From positions 1 to 62,251 of the forward strand of contig NZ_VCHX02000047.1 of NCBI RefSeq assembly GCF_005768555.2: 62,251 nt of DNA. The letters are read 5' to 3'. This document shows, piece by piece, positions 1 to 9,385 of this stretch; the stretch's first letter is position 1, and every line of letters begins with the position of its first letter. The translations under genes were made by a program, and so were the position numbers. Below the pieces are notes generated by a model. The model worked only from the letters and a program-made list of their open reading frames with translations. It did not search any database and had not been told where the DNA came from. The DNA comes from Streptomyces sporangiiformans. GTDB lineage: Bacteria > Actinomycetota > Actinomycetes > Streptomycetales > Streptomycetaceae.

Positions 1-7
1 TGGCGGG

Positions 8-510
8 CCAGGACGTGTTGTGGCCTGCCGGATGCGGTACCGGGTCCGGAGCCCGGGTCCGGCCGCGTGGAGCCGTGGGACGCGGTGTGGGTGTCCGGCC
101 GTGGCCCGGGTGCGGTCTCCTGTTCGCCGCGCGGGGACGCCCGGCTTGCGACCGGCGACCGGTGGCCGGCACTGGGCCGGGCCGCCGTGCCGCCGGCTCG
201 GCCGCGGCGATCGTGCCCCGGAGGCGGGCGCCCGCCTCCGGCGAGGAGTGATCGCGGGGCGGGGGCGAGAACGGACGACGGCGTGCCAGGACGTGTTGTG
301 GTCTGGCGGCCGTGGAAACGCCGTCGGAGCCCGGGCCCGGCCGCATGGAGCCGTGCGACGTGCGCGGGTGTCTGGCCCTGGCCCCGCGTGCGGCACCTTG
401 TCCGCCGCGCGGGGACGCCCGGCTCGCGACCGGCGACCAGCACCGGGCCGCGTCGTCGGCTCGGCCGCGGTGATCGTGTGCCGGAGGTGGGCGGTCGCGT
501 CGTGTTCGCC
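8..510. repeat. Imperfect 278-bp tandem duplication
   Basis: Two diverged copies lie head to tail. Landmark words recur at a constant offset of 278: CCAGGACGTGTTGTGG at 8 and 286, GCCGCGCGGGG at 126 and 404, ACCGGCGACC at 151 and 429. Near the end the offset drops to 263 (GGCTCGGCCGCGG at 195 and 458), so the second copy has lost about 15 bp. Open frames through both copies are rich in Arg, Pro and Gly and look like GC-bias artefacts. I see no gene here. Confidence 0.75.
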
Positions 511-596
511 GAGGCGGGTCTCGTCAGTGCCGTTCTCCTCCCCGGCTTCGTGTCGATCGGCGGGTGAACACGCGTCCGGGTGGTCAGGATGGAGAC

Positions 597-1823
597 ATGG
601 GATTCCATGTCGACTCCGAGGCCGGGCGGCTGCGCCGCGTCATCCTGCACCGGCCGGATCTTGAGCTCAAAAGGCTCACCCCCAGCAACAAGGACGCCCT
701 CCTCTTCGACGACGTCCTGTGGGTGCGCCGGGCGCGCGCGGAACACGACGGATTCGCGGACGTGCTGCGCGACCGCGGGGTCACCGTCCACCTCTTCGGC
801 GACCTGCTGGCCGAGGCCCTGGAGATCCCGGCCGCGAGGGACCTCGTACTGGACCGGGTCTTCGACGAGAAGGAGTACGGGCCGCTCGCCACGGACCACC
901 TCCGGGACGCCTTCGAGGCCATGACGGCGGGGGAGCTGGCCGAGGTCTTGGTCGGCGGGATGACCAAGCGGGAGTTCCTGGACGAACACCCGGAGCCGAT
1001 GTCCGTGCGCTTCCACGTCATGGACCTCGATGACTTCCTGCTCCGGCCGCTGCCCAATCACCTCTTCACCCGGGACACCTCCGCCTGGATCTACGACGGG
1101 GTCTCCATCAACGCCATGCGCTGGCCGGCGCGGCAGCGCGAGACCGTGCACTTCGAGGCGATCTACCGGCACCACCCGCTGTTCCGGGACGAGGACTTCC
1201 ACGTCTGGTCCGAGGGGCAGGCGGACTACCCCTCCACCATCGAGGGCGGCGACGTCCTCGTCATCGGCAACGGCGCGGTACTGATCGGCATGAGCGAGCG
1301 CACCACCCCGCAGGCCGTGGAGATGCTCGCCCACAAGCTGTTCGCCGCCGGGTCGGCCACGACGATCGTGGCGCTCGACATGCCCAAGCGGCGGGCCCTG
1401 ATGCACCTCGACACGGTGATGACGATGGTCGACGGCGACATCTTCACGCAGTACGCGGGACTCGGCATGCTCCGCTCGTACACCATCGAACCGGGCGTGG
1501 GCGACAAGGAACTGAAGGTCACCGACCATCCGCCGGAGCACATGCACAGAGCGATCGCCGCGGCGCTCGGGCTGAGCGAGATCCGCGTGCTGACCGCCAC
1601 GCAGGACGTGCACGCGGCCGAGCGCGAGCAGTGGGACGACGGCTGCAACGTCCTCGCGGTCGAGCCGGGCGTGGTCGTCGCGTACGAGCGGAACGCGACC
1701 ACGAACACGCATCTGCGTAAGCAGGGCATCGAAGTGATCGAGATCCCGGGGAGCGAACTGGGGCGGGGCCGGGGCGGACCGCGCTGTATGAGCTGTCCGG
1801 TCCAGCGGGATGCGGTCCGCTGA
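597..1823 (+). CDS. arcA: Arginine deiminase
   Basis: This enzyme hydrolyses arginine to citrulline and ammonia, the first step of the arginine deiminase pathway, in the cytoplasm. The 408-residue length is normal for the family. The guanidino-hydrolase landmarks are visible in order: [21 protein letters not shown] with the catalytic His, and the C-terminal [11 protein letters not shown], whose first Cys (about residue 397) is the nucleophile. The ATG at 597 is chosen because MGFHVDSE matches the expected family start and AGGA lies 7 nt upstream; an in-frame upstream start at 564 has no Shine-Dalgarno sequence. The next gene, 75 bp downstream on the same strand, is an ornithine carbamoyltransferase, which supports the catabolic arc assignment. 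Confidence 0.95.
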   Translation: MGFHVDSEAGRLRRVILHRPDLELKRLTPSNKDALLFDDVLWVRRARAEHDGFADVLRDRGVTVHLFGDLLAEALEIPAARDLVLDRVFDEKEYGPLATDHLRDAFEAMTAGELAEVLVGGMTKREFLDEHPEPMSVRFHVMDLDDFLLRPLPNHLFTRDTSAWIYDGVSINAMRWPARQRETVHFEAIYRHHPLFRDEDFHVWSEGQADYPSTIEGGDVLVIGNGAVLIGMSERTTPQAVEMLAHKLFAAGSATTIVALDMPKRRALMHLDTVMTMVDGDIFTQYAGLGMLRSYTIEPGVGDKELKVTDHPPEHMHRAIAAALGLSEIRVLTATQDVHAAEREQWDDGCNVLAVEPGVVVAYERNATTNTHLRKQGIEVIEIPGSELGRGRGGPRCMSCPVQRDAVR

Positions 1824-1831
1824 ACTGAGGC

Positions 1832-1860
1832 TGTATAGAAATGTGGAGCATCGTATAGAG
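1832..1860. promoter_or_regulatory. Direct repeat between arcA and arcB
   Basis: The near-identical nonamers TGTATAGAA (1832-1840) and CGTATAGAG (1852-1860) are exactly 20 bp apart, about two helical turns, in an AT-rich pocket between the two arc genes. They could be a tandem operator or -10-like elements for arcB. They do not match an ARG-box palindrome well, so the regulator is unknown. Confidence 0.4.
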
Positions 1861-1898
1861 TTCCAAGCGTCCCCTGTTTACAACCCTGGAGCGCCCCC

Positions 1899-2912
1899 AT
1901 GGCGACAGTCGCGTACGCCCTCGCCGGCCGTCACTTCCTGAAGGAGCTGGACTTCACGGAAGGCGAGTTCCGCAGCCTGATCGAGCTCGCCGCCGAGCTG
2001 AAGGCGGCGAAGAAGGCCGGGACGGAGACCCCCCGTCTGCGGGGGCGGAACATCGCGCTGATCTTCGAGAAGACCTCGACGCGCACGCGCTGCGCGTTCG
2101 AGGTGGCGGCCGCGGACCAGGGCGCGTCGACCACGTATCTCGACCCGAGCGGCTCACAGATAGGCCACAAGGAGTCCGTGAAGGACACCGCACGTGTGCT
2201 CGGCCGGATGTACGACGCGATCCAGTACCGGGGGGACAGCCAGGCGGGCGTCGAGGAGCTGGCCGCCCACGCGGGCGTGCCCGTCTACAACGGTCTGACC
2301 GACGACTGGCACCCCACGCAGATGCTCGCCGACGTGCTCACGATGACCGAGTGCACCGCCAAGCCGCTGGGCGAGATCACCTTCTCCTACCTGGGCGACG
2401 CCCGCTTCAACATGGGCAACTCCTACCTGGTCACCGGCGCGCTGCTCGGCATGGACGTACGCATCGTCGCGCCGAAGGCGTACTGGCCCGCCGAGGAGGT
2501 CGTGACGCGGGCGCGCGAGCTCGCCGTGCGCAGCGGGGCGCGCGTCACGCTCACCGAAGACGTCGCCGAGGGGGTCGCGGGTGCCGACTTCGTCGCCACC
2601 GATGTCTGGGTCTCCATGGGTGAGCCGAAGGAGGTGTGGGACGAGCGCATCGCCGCCCTCGGCCCGTACGCGGTGACGATGGACGTCCTGCGCGCCACCG
2701 GCAACGCGGACGTCAAGTTCCTGCACTGCCTGCCCGCCTTCCATGACCTGGGCACCAAGGTGGGCCGCGAGATCCATGAGCGGCACGGCCTGGACTCGCT
2801 GGAGGTCACCGACGAGGTCTTCGAGTCGGCGCACTCGGTCGTCTTCGACGAGGCGGAGAACCGGCTGCACACGATCAAGGCGGTCCTGGTGGCGACGCTC
2901 GCCCGCCCCTGA
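1899..2912 (+). CDS. arcB: Ornithine carbamoyltransferase (catabolic type by context)
   Basis: The enzyme exchanges citrulline plus phosphate with carbamoyl phosphate plus ornithine. Family signatures are intact: carbamoyl-phosphate loop [11 protein letters not shown] (about residue 55), [11 protein letters not shown] (about 133) and the HCLPAFHD motif with the active-site Cys (about 272). The 337-residue length is normal. The ATG at 1899 has GGAG 7 nt upstream. Position directly behind arcA argues for breakdown of citrulline rather than arginine synthesis; the sequence alone cannot prove the direction. No carbamate kinase or arginine antiporter gene is next to it, so the pathway is incomplete at this locus. 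Confidence 0.94.
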   Translation: MATVAYALAGRHFLKELDFTEGEFRSLIELAAELKAAKKAGTETPRLRGRNIALIFEKTSTRTRCAFEVAAADQGASTTYLDPSGSQIGHKESVKDTARVLGRMYDAIQYRGDSQAGVEELAAHAGVPVYNGLTDDWHPTQMLADVLTMTECTAKPLGEITFSYLGDARFNMGNSYLVTGALLGMDVRIVAPKAYWPAEEVVTRARELAVRSGARVTLTEDVAEGVAGADFVATDVWVSMGEPKEVWDERIAALGPYAVTMDVLRATGNADVKFLHCLPAFHDLGTKVGREIHERHGLDSLEVTDEVFESAHSVVFDEAENRLHTIKAVLVATLARP

Positions 2913-2972
2913 CCCTCGCCCGGCCTCTACGCCTCTCGCCCGACCTCGATACCCCTCGCCCGGCCCCTACGT
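2913..2972. repeat. Three tandem 20-bp units between convergent genes
   Basis: Three 20-bp units run from the arcB stop into the end of the convergent ATPase gene: CCCTCGCCCGGCCTCTACGC, CTCTCGCCCGACCTCGATAC and CCCTCGCCCGGCCCCTACGT. The last bases of arcB look like a decayed fourth unit. The array fills the convergent gap. I see no strong hairpin in it. Confidence 0.7.
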
Positions 2973-3425
2973 CGGTTCCACCGGTCTGCGCTGCTGCGGC
3001 ACCACGGGCAGTCTGAACCAGACCGCCTTGCCCGACTCCGTGCGGTGATGGCCGCAGGACGAGCTGAGGGCGCGGATCAGCAGCAGGCCGCGCCCGTGCT
3101 CCTGCCAGGGGTCCGGGTCGTCCGGGGCGGGGCGGGTGAGATTGCCGGGTGGCGTCGGGTCCGGGTCGTGGACCTCGACCTTGCAGCCGGTCGGCAGCAG
3201 TTCCACGACGAGCTCTATGGGCGCGTCGCTCTTGGTGTGCTCCACGGCGTTGGCCACCAGTTCGGCGGTGAGCAGCTCCGCCGTGTCGCTGTCGGCGGCG
3301 TGGTCGATCTCGGCCAGTGCGGTACGGACCAGTGCACGGGCGACGGGCACGGCCGCGGCGGAGTGCGGCAGGGCGATGCGCCAGGAGGCTGGGGCAGGGG
3401 GCTCGTGCAAGGCGGGTCCGTTCAT
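2967..3425 (-). CDS. ATP-binding protein, anti-sigma-factor kinase fold
   Basis: A 152-residue single-domain protein of the HATPase_c_2 (RsbW/SpoIIAB-like) family. The N box ELVANAVEHT (about residue 55), G1 box EVHDPDP and G2 box GRGLLLI are in the right order and spacing. Such proteins bind ATP and may phosphorylate an anti-anti-sigma partner or act as regulatory ATPases. No sigma factor or STAS gene is adjacent, so the partner is unknown. The start is the ATG at 3425. The gene converges on arcB. Confidence 0.85.
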   Translation of the reverse strand: MNGPALHEPPAPASWRIALPHSAAAVPVARALVRTALAEIDHAADSDTAELLTAELVANAVEHTKSDAPIELVVELLPTGCKVEVHDPDPTPPGNLTRPAPDDPDPWQEHGRGLLLIRALSSSCGHHRTESGKAVWFRLPVVPQQRRPVEPT

Positions 3426-3595
3426 GGAGCAGGTTGTCCTGCTTTCAACAATAGGGATGGTACGGCGCTACCGGGCAGGGTCGTGCACCGGGTGTTTTTT
3501 CGGGACTTCGAACTACCGGACTGCGTATGTACCCAGGTGAACGACCCGATCCGGCCCCTGCCTCCCACTGTTACGGCTCTATCGCGGACCCGTGA

Positions 3596-3630
3596 CTCCG
3601 TGACCGCGGGGTCCGCTCGCGGTCACGGAG
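3596..3630. promoter_or_regulatory. 13-bp perfect inverted repeat in a divergent control region
   Basis: CTCCGTGACCGCG (3596-3608) pairs perfectly with CGCGGTCACGGAG (3618-3630) across a 9-nt spacer. It sits in the 305-bp region between the divergent ATPase gene and the crotonase gene, about 25 bp before the TGACGACAGTCA word. It could be an operator or an insulating hairpin. Nothing else in 3426-3590 is recognisable to me. Confidence 0.5.
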
Positions 3631-3654
3631 CCATGCCTCTGTATCGCGCACTCC

Positions 3655-3683
3655 TGACGACAGTCACAGAAGAGTGATAACTT
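3655..3683 (+). promoter_or_regulatory. Candidate promoter with operator word TGACGACAGTCA
   Basis: TGACGACAGTCA (3655-3666) is a dyad with TGAC/GTCA arms. The identical 12-mer lies in the ligase/acyl-CoA dehydrogenase intergenic region at 9401-9412. A -10-like GATAAC (3676-3681) follows about 16 nt behind a CTGACG -35-like hexamer that overlaps the dyad. A repressor bound here would block the crotonase/monooxygenase operon. The PaaX-type regulator encoded in the cluster is the obvious candidate, by inference. Confidence 0.55.
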
Positions 3684-3730
3684 CATGGAGCAGCGCAGCC
3701 CGCCGCCCCCGCCCGAGGAGGCCGCACTTC

Positions 3731-4558
3731 ATGAGTCCCTTCACCGGCTCCGCGACCCGCACGCCCGACTGGCAGCATCTGCGCTGCGAAGTCGCCGACG
3801 GAGTCGCCACGGTCACCCTGGCCCGCCCCGAGAAGTTGAACGCGCTCACCTTCGGCGCCTACGCCGACCTGCGCGACCTGCTCGCCGAGCTGTCCCGAGA
3901 GAAGTCCGTACGCGCCCTGGTGCTGGCCGGCGAGGGACGCGGCTTCTGCTCCGGAGGTGACGTCGACGAGATCATCGGGGCCACGCTGTCGATGGACACG
4001 TCCCAGCTGCTCGACTTCAACCGGATGACCGGACAGGTCGTACGGGCCGTACGCGAGTGCCCCTTCCCGGTGGTCGCGGCGGTGCACGGGGTGGCGGCCG
4101 GCGCGGGGGCGGTGCTCGCTCTCGCGGCCGACTTCCGGGTGGCCGACCCGAGTGCCCGCTTCTCCTTCCTCTTCACCCGCGTCGGACTCTCCGGCGGCGA
4201 CATGGGCGCCGCCTATCTGCTGCCCCGCGTCGTCGGGCTCGGTCACGCGACCCGGCTACTGATGCTCGGCGAGCCGGTGCGGGCGCCCGAGGCCGAGCGG
4301 ATCGGGCTGATCAGCGAGCTCACCGACGAGGGCCGCGTGGACGAGGCCGCCCAGGCGCTCGCCCGCCGCCTGGCCGAGGGACCGGCACTCGCGTACGCGC
4401 AGACAAAGGCCCTGCTCACCGCCGAGCTCGACATGCCGCTCGCCGCCTCGGTGGAGCTGGACGCCTCGACCCAGGCCCTGCTCATGAACGGTGAGGACTA
4501 CGCGGAGTTCCACGCGGCGTTCACGGAGAAGCGGCCGCCGAAATGGCGGGGGCGGTGA
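3731..4558 (+). CDS. Enoyl-CoA hydratase/isomerase family protein
   Basis: A crotonase-fold protein of 275 residues acting on a CoA thioester. Visible motifs are the CoA-binding/oxyanion stretch GRGFCSGGDVDEI and the second oxyanion region VHGVAAGAGAVLALAADFRVA, followed by VGLSGGDMGAAYLLPR. The start is ATG 3731, with GAGGAG 10 nt upstream; the in-frame ATG at 3674 lacks such a site and adds a low-complexity Arg/Pro leader. The downstream monooxygenase follows within 12 nt, so they form an operon. In this cluster it probably hydrates or opens a ring-derived unsaturated CoA ester. Confidence 0.9.
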   Translation: MSPFTGSATRTPDWQHLRCEVADGVATVTLARPEKLNALTFGAYADLRDLLAELSREKSVRALVLAGEGRGFCSGGDVDEIIGATLSMDTSQLLDFNRMTGQVVRAVRECPFPVVAAVHGVAAGAGAVLALAADFRVADPSARFSFLFTRVGLSGGDMGAAYLLPRVVGLGHATRLLMLGEPVRAPEAERIGLISELTDEGRVDEAAQALARRLAEGPALAYAQTKALLTAELDMPLAASVELDASTQALLMNGEDYAEFHAAFTEKRPPKWRGR

Positions 4559-4569
4559 CCGTGCGAGCG

Positions 4570-6852
4570 ATGCGGGTGGCGGTGATCGGCGGCGGCCCCG
4601 GCGGCCTGTACGCCGCCGCCCTCCTCAAGCGCCTCGACCCCGCCCGCGAGATAACGGTCTGGGAGCGCAACGCACCCGACGACACCTTCGGCTTCGGCGT
4701 CGTCCTCTCCGACGAGACACTCGGCGGCATCGAGCACGCCGACCCGGTCGTGTACACGGCGCTGCGTGAGGAGTTCGTGCGCTGGGACGACATCGACATC
4801 GTGCACCGGGGCGTCCGCCACACCTCCGGCGGCCATGGCTTCGCCGCCCTCGGCCGGCGCAGGCTCCTGGAGATCCTGCACGAGCGGTGCCGCTCGCTCG
4901 GCGTCGAGCTGCGCTTCCGTACGCGCGCGCCGGACGTGGACCGCCTTTCACGGGCGTACGACCTCGTCATCGCGGCGGACGGCGTGCACAGCACCACCCG
5001 TGAGGCGTACGCCCATGTGTTCCAGCCCCAGGTGGCCGGGCACCGATGCCGCTACATCTGGCTCGCCGCCGACTTCGCCTTCGACGCCTTCCGCTTCGAG
5101 ATCGCGCGAACCGAGCACGGGGTGATGCAGCTGCACGGATACCCGTACGCGGCCGACTCCTCCACCGTCATCGTCGAGATGCGCGAGGACGTGTGGGAGG
5201 CGGTGGGCTTCGCGGAGCTCGATGAGCAGGAGTCCGTCGAGCGGTGCGCCAAGCTCTTCGCCGACGCGCTCGGCGGACGGGCGCTCAGGTCCAACCGGTC
5301 CGCGTCCAACAAGTCCGCGTGGACCACCTTCCGCACCGTCGTCAACGAACGCTGGTCGCACGGCAACGTGGTGCTGCTCGGCGACGCCGCGCACACCGCG
5401 CACTTCTCCATCGGCTCCGGGACGAAGCTCGCCGTCGAGGACGCCCTGGCGCTCGCCGCCTGCCTGGAGGAGCAGCCGGGTCTCGGCGAAGCCCTCGCCG
5501 CGTACGAGGAGGAGCGGCGCCCCGTCGTCGCGTCCACGCAGCGGGCGGCACGCGCCAGCCTGGAGTGGTTCGAGAACCTGGGGCTCTATCTCGACCAGCC
5601 CGCCCGCCAGTTCGCCTTCAACCTGCTCACCCGCAGCCGCCGGGTCACCCACGACAACCTCCGGCTGCGCGACCCGCACTTCACCGAGAGCGTGGAGCGC
5701 GAGTTCGGCTGCCCGCCCGGGACGCCTCCGATGTTCACGCCGTTCCGGCTGCGCGACCTGACCCTGCGCAACCGGGTCGTGGTGTCGCCGATGGACATGT
5801 ACTCGGCCGTGGACGGCGTACCCGGCGACTTCCATCTCGTCCACCTGGGCGCGCGGGCGCTCGGCGGCGCCGGTCTGGTGATGACCGAGATGGTGTGCGT
5901 GAGCGCGGCGGGCCGGATCACACCGGGCTGCGCCGGGCTCTACACCACCGAACAGGCCGATGCCTGGCGGCGCATCACCGACTTCGTGCACACGCGTTCA
6001 CCCGGAACCGCCCTGGGCGTGCAGCTCGGCCACTCCGGCCGAAAGGGCTCCACCAAGCTGATGTGGGAGGGCATCGACGAGCCGCTGGAGGAGGGCAACT
6101 GGCCGCTCGTGGCCGCGTCCCCCGTCCCGTACAGGCCGGCGAACCAGACGCCGCACGAACTCACCCGAAGCCAACTGGCCGAGATCCGGGACCAGTTCAC
6201 GGCAGCCGCCCGGCGGGCCGCCCACTGCGGCTTCGATCTGCTCGAACTGCACTGCGCGCACGGTTATCTGCTCTCCGGCTTCCTCTCACCCCTGACCAAC
6301 CGCCGTACGGACGCCTACGGCGGGCCCCTGGAGAACCGGCTCCGCTTCCCGCTCGAAGTCTTCGACGCCGTACGCGCCGTATGGCCCGAGAACCGGCCGA
6401 TGACCGTACGGATCTCCGCCACCGACTGGGCCGAGGGCGGCACCACGGCCGACGACGCCGTCTTCGCCGCCCGGGCCTTCGCCGCGCACGGCGCCGACGC
6501 GATCGACGTGTCGACGGGGCAGGTGGTTGCGGACGAGCAGCCGGAGTACGGGCGCTCGTACCAGACGCCGTACGCCGACCGGATCCGCAACGAGACCGGC
6601 ATCCCGGTGATCGCGGTCGGCGCGATCTCCTCCTGGGACGACGTCAACTCACTCATCCTGGCGGGCCGTACCGACCTGTGCGCCCTCGCCCGCCCCCATC
6701 TGTACGACCCCCACTGGACGCTGCACGCGGCGGCCGAGCAGGGGTACACCGGTCCGGGCGTCGACTGGCCCGCGCCCTATCGGGCGGGCAGCCGGCCCCC
6801 GCGGACGGGACGCACGGACGCTCCGAAGCCCCGGCTCACGCTGGGGAGTTGA
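4570..6852 (+). CDS. Bifunctional FAD monooxygenase / old-yellow-enzyme reductase (2-aminobenzoyl-CoA or salicylyl-CoA type)
   Basis: A 760-residue fusion. Residues 1-380 form a group A flavin monooxygenase with GGGPGG near the N terminus and the LGDAAHTAHFSIGSGTK flavin motif near 275. Residues about 390-750 form an old-yellow-enzyme domain starting MFTPFRLRDLTLRNRVVVSPM, with the active-site HCAHGYLLSGFLSP and an FMN-phosphate region near the end. This architecture is that of 2-aminobenzoyl-CoA monooxygenase/reductase from Azoarcus evansii and is often annotated as salicylyl-CoA 5-hydroxylase/oxidoreductase. The ATG at 4570 begins MRVAVIGG; a GTG at 4561 just behind the upstream stop is an alternative. 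The exact CoA ester cannot be fixed from sequence. Confidence 0.88.
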   Translation: MRVAVIGGGPGGLYAAALLKRLDPAREITVWERNAPDDTFGFGVVLSDETLGGIEHADPVVYTALREEFVRWDDIDIVHRGVRHTSGGHGFAALGRRRLLEILHERCRSLGVELRFRTRAPDVDRLSRAYDLVIAADGVHSTTREAYAHVFQPQVAGHRCRYIWLAADFAFDAFRFEIARTEHGVMQLHGYPYAADSSTVIVEMREDVWEAVGFAELDEQESVERCAKLFADALGGRALRSNRSASNKSAWTTFRTVVNERWSHGNVVLLGDAAHTAHFSIGSGTKLAVEDALALAACLEEQPGLGEALAAYEEERRPVVASTQRAARASLEWFENLGLYLDQPARQFAFNLLTRSRRVTHDNLRLRDPHFTESVEREFGCPPGTPPMFTPFRLRDLTLRNRVVVSPMDMYSAVDGVPGDFHLVHLGARALGGAGLVMTEMVCVSAAGRITPGCAGLYTTEQADAWRRITDFVHTRSPGTALGVQLGHSGRKGSTKLMWEGIDEPLEEGNWPLVAASPVPYRPANQTPHELTRSQLAEIRDQFTAAARRAAHCGFDLLELHCAHGYLLSGFLSPLTNRRTDAYGGPLENRLRFPLEVFDAVRAVWPENRPMTVRISATDWAEGGTTADDAVFAARAFAAHGADAIDVSTGQVVADEQPEYGRSYQTPYADRIRNETGIPVIAVGAISSWDDVNSLILAGRTDLCALARPHLYDPHWTLHAAAEQGYTGPGVDWPAPYRAGSRPPRTGRTDAPKPRLTLGS

Positions 6853-6854
6853 GG

Positions 6855-7682
6855 TCAGCGCCGTACGTGATCCACACCGGAGAACACCGCTCCGGCGTCC
6901 CGCAGGCGCTCGTGCAGCGCCCGGAAGACGGCCGCCGAACGGGCCCCCGGCCAGTCCGGCGGCAGCAGTGCGGGAGGCAGCCCGGGATCGGCGTACGGCA
7001 GGTGGCGCCAGGAGTCCAGGGCGAGCAGGTAGTCGCGGTACGCCTCCTTGGGAGGAGTGTCCGTCCGTGCCTCCCAGTCGTGCAGCACGCGCGCGTGGCG
7101 GTCCAGGAACGCCTCGTGCTGTTTGGCGATCGCGGCCAGGTCCCACCAGCGAGCGACCGCCTCGGCCGTCGCCGTGAAGCCCAGGTGCTCGCCGCGGAAC
7201 AGCTCCACATACGCGTCGAGACGCAGCCGTTCCAGCGTATGACGGGTCTCTTCGTAGAGACGGGCCGGGGCGAGCCACACTCCGGGGGCGGCGCTTCCGA
7301 AGCCGAGGCCCGCCAGACGGGAGCGCAGCACATGCCGCTTCTGCCGTTCGGACTCCGGCACGGAGAACACGGCGAGCACCCAGCTGTCGTCCTCCGGGGG
7401 AGCCGTCGAGTAGACCCGGCGGTCGCCGTCGTCGAGCAGCTGTCGCGCGTCCGGCGACAGTACGTACCCGGCCGCGCCCGTCGCCGTACGCGCCGGCAGG
7501 AGCAGCCCGCGGCGTTTGAGCCGGGACACCGACGAGCGCACGGAGGGCGCGTCCACGCCCACCGCGGCCAGCAGCCGGATCAGCTCGGCGACCGGCACGG
7601 GGCCGGCCGCGAAGCGGCCGTACGCGCCGTAGAAGGTGACGATGAGGGACCGGGGAGTGTGCTGCTCGGACACGTTGATCAT
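6855..7682 (-). CDS. PaaX-family transcriptional repressor
   Basis: A 275-residue regulator with an N-terminal winged-helix domain (VDAPSVRSSVSRLKRRGLL, about residues 43-61) and the PaaX central and C-terminal domains. PaaX proteins usually sense an aryl-CoA ester and repress aromatic catabolic operons. The gene lies 15 nt behind the aryl-CoA ligase on the same strand and is probably co-transcribed with it. Its stop is 2 nt from the convergent monooxygenase stop. The likely targets are the two promoters carrying TGACGACAGTCA. The link between protein and site is inference. Confidence 0.85.
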   Translation of the reverse strand: MINVSEQHTPRSLIVTFYGAYGRFAAGPVPVAELIRLLAAVGVDAPSVRSSVSRLKRRGLLLPARTATGAAGYVLSPDARQLLDDGDRRVYSTAPPEDDSWVLAVFSVPESERQKRHVLRSRLAGLGFGSAAPGVWLAPARLYEETRHTLERLRLDAYVELFRGEHLGFTATAEAVARWWDLAAIAKQHEAFLDRHARVLHDWEARTDTPPKEAYRDYLLALDSWRHLPYADPGLPPALLPPDWPGARSAAVFRALHERLRDAGAVFSGVDHVRR

Positions 7683-7697
7683 TCTAGTTGGCCGGCA

Positions 7698-9347
7698 TCA
7701 CGCCGGATCACCTCGGCCGACGCCCGTACGCAGCTTGAAGCGCTGCAGCTTCCCCGTCGCCGTACGCGGCAGCGCGTCCAGGAAGACGACTTCGCGCGGG
7801 CACTTGTACGGCGCCAGCTCGGACTTGACGAAGGCCCGCAGCGCCTCGGGGTCCCGGCGCGCTCCGGGCCGCAGCACGGCGTACGCCACCACGACCTGGC
7901 CACGCGCCTCGTCCGGCAGGCCGACGACCGCCGTCTCGACCACGTCCGGGTGACGCAGGAGCGCGTCCTCGACCTCCGGGCCCGCGACGTTGTACCCGGC
8001 CGAAATGATCATGTCGTCCGCGCGTGCGACATAGCGGAAGTAGCCGTCGGCGTCGCGCACATACGTGTCGCCGGTGATGTTCCAGCCGCCGCGTACGTAC
8101 TCCGACTGGCGCGGGTCGGCGAGGTAGCGGCAGCCGACCGGGCCGCGCACGGCGAGCAGTCCGGGTTCGCCGTCGGGTACCGGGAGGCCGTTTTCGTCCT
8201 GCACGCGCGCGTGCCACCCCGGTACGGGAACGCCCGTCGTCCCCGGGCGGATGAGCTCGTCGGCCGCGGAGATGAAGATGTGCAGCAGTTCGGTGGCGCC
8301 GATGCCGTTGATGATGCGCAGGCCGGTGCGCTCGTGCCAGGCCTGCCAGGTGACGGCGGGCAGGTTCTCGCCCGCGGACACGCAACGCCGCAGCGAGGAG
8401 GTGTCGTACGCGTCCAGCTCGTCCAGCATCGCGCGGTACGCGGTCGGCGCGGTGAACAGCACCGACACACGGTGATCGGCGATCGCGGGCAGCAGTTGCC
8501 TGGGACCGGCCTGTTCGAGCAGCAGCGCGCTGGCGCCCGCGCGCATCGGGAAGACCACCAGACCGCCGAGTCCGAAGGTGAAGCCGAGCGGGGGACTGCC
8601 CGCGAAGACGTCGTCGGCGTGGGGCCGCAGGACATGGGCCGAGAAGGTGTCCGCGATCGCCAGCACATCGCGGTGGAAGTGCAGACACCCCTTGGGGCGG
8701 CCGGTCGTGCCCGACGTGAACGCGATCAGCGCCACGTCGTCGGCCGCGGTGTCCACGGCGGTGTACGGCTCGTCGGGGACGTCGCGGCGCATCCGGTTCA
8801 GCAGGTCGTCGGGGGCGTCCCCGCCGTACGTCGTGATCCGCAGCCCGGGGATCTCCGCCTTCGCGAGATCGTCCACGGACCGGATGTCGCACAGCGCGTG
8901 CCCGGCCCGCGCGATCTCGCACACCGTGGCCAGCTCGTGGGGGCGCTGCTGGGCGAGGACGGTGACGGCGACCGCGCCCGCCTTCAGGACGGCCAGCCAG
9001 CACGCGGCGAGCCACGGCGTCGTGGGCCCGCGCAGCAGGACGCGGTTGCCGGGTACCACGCCGAGGCCGGAGGTCAGGACGTGCGCGATCCCGTCGACGC
9101 GGGCGCGGAGTTCGCCGTACGTCCAGACGTCACCGGAGGCCGTACGGAAGACCGGGCGTTCCGGGGCGGCGTGGTCGAGGAGCTCGACGGCGCAGTTCAG
9201 CCGTTCGGGGTAGCGCAGCTCGGGGAGCTCGAAGCGGAGCTCGGGCCACTGGTCGGGAGGTGGGAGGTGGTCGCGCGCGAAGGTGTCCACGTGGGCGCCG
9301 GGGGTGCGGGCGGCCTCTGTCGTGTCCCTGGGGTCCGTGTGGTCCAT
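7698..9347 (-). CDS. Aryl-CoA ligase (2-aminobenzoate/benzoate-CoA ligase type)
   Basis: An ANL-superfamily adenylate-forming enzyme of 549 residues. Motifs include the P-loop-like FTSGTTGRPKG, NGIGATELLHIF, the hinge region ARADDMIISAGYNVAG and the catalytic lysine in LPRTATGKLQRF. The motif pattern and the neighbours fit benzoate/2-aminobenzoate-CoA ligases. The start is ATG 9347 (MDHTDPRD), because GAGGGGG lies about 10 nt upstream, while upstream in-frame starts at 9413 and 9383 overlap the predicted promoter. It should make the CoA ester consumed by the monooxygenase/reductase fusion. Confidence 0.9.
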   Translation of the reverse strand: MDHTDPRDTTEAARTPGAHVDTFARDHLPPPDQWPELRFELPELRYPERLNCAVELLDHAAPERPVFRTASGDVWTYGELRARVDGIAHVLTSGLGVVPGNRVLLRGPTTPWLAACWLAVLKAGAVAVTVLAQQRPHELATVCEIARAGHALCDIRSVDDLAKAEIPGLRITTYGGDAPDDLLNRMRRDVPDEPYTAVDTAADDVALIAFTSGTTGRPKGCLHFHRDVLAIADTFSAHVLRPHADDVFAGSPPLGFTFGLGGLVVFPMRAGASALLLEQAGPRQLLPAIADHRVSVLFTAPTAYRAMLDELDAYDTSSLRRCVSAGENLPAVTWQAWHERTGLRIINGIGATELLHIFISAADELIRPGTTGVPVPGWHARVQDENGLPVPDGEPGLLAVRGPVGCRYLADPRQSEYVRGGWNITGDTYVRDADGYFRYVARADDMIISAGYNVAGPEVEDALLRHPDVVETAVVGLPDEARGQVVVAYAVLRPGARRDPEALRAFVKSELAPYKCPREVVFLDALPRTATGKLQRFKLRTGVGRGDPA

Positions 9348-9385
9348 GGCGGGTCGCCCCCTCGTCGTGGTGGGCTCGCGCATCG

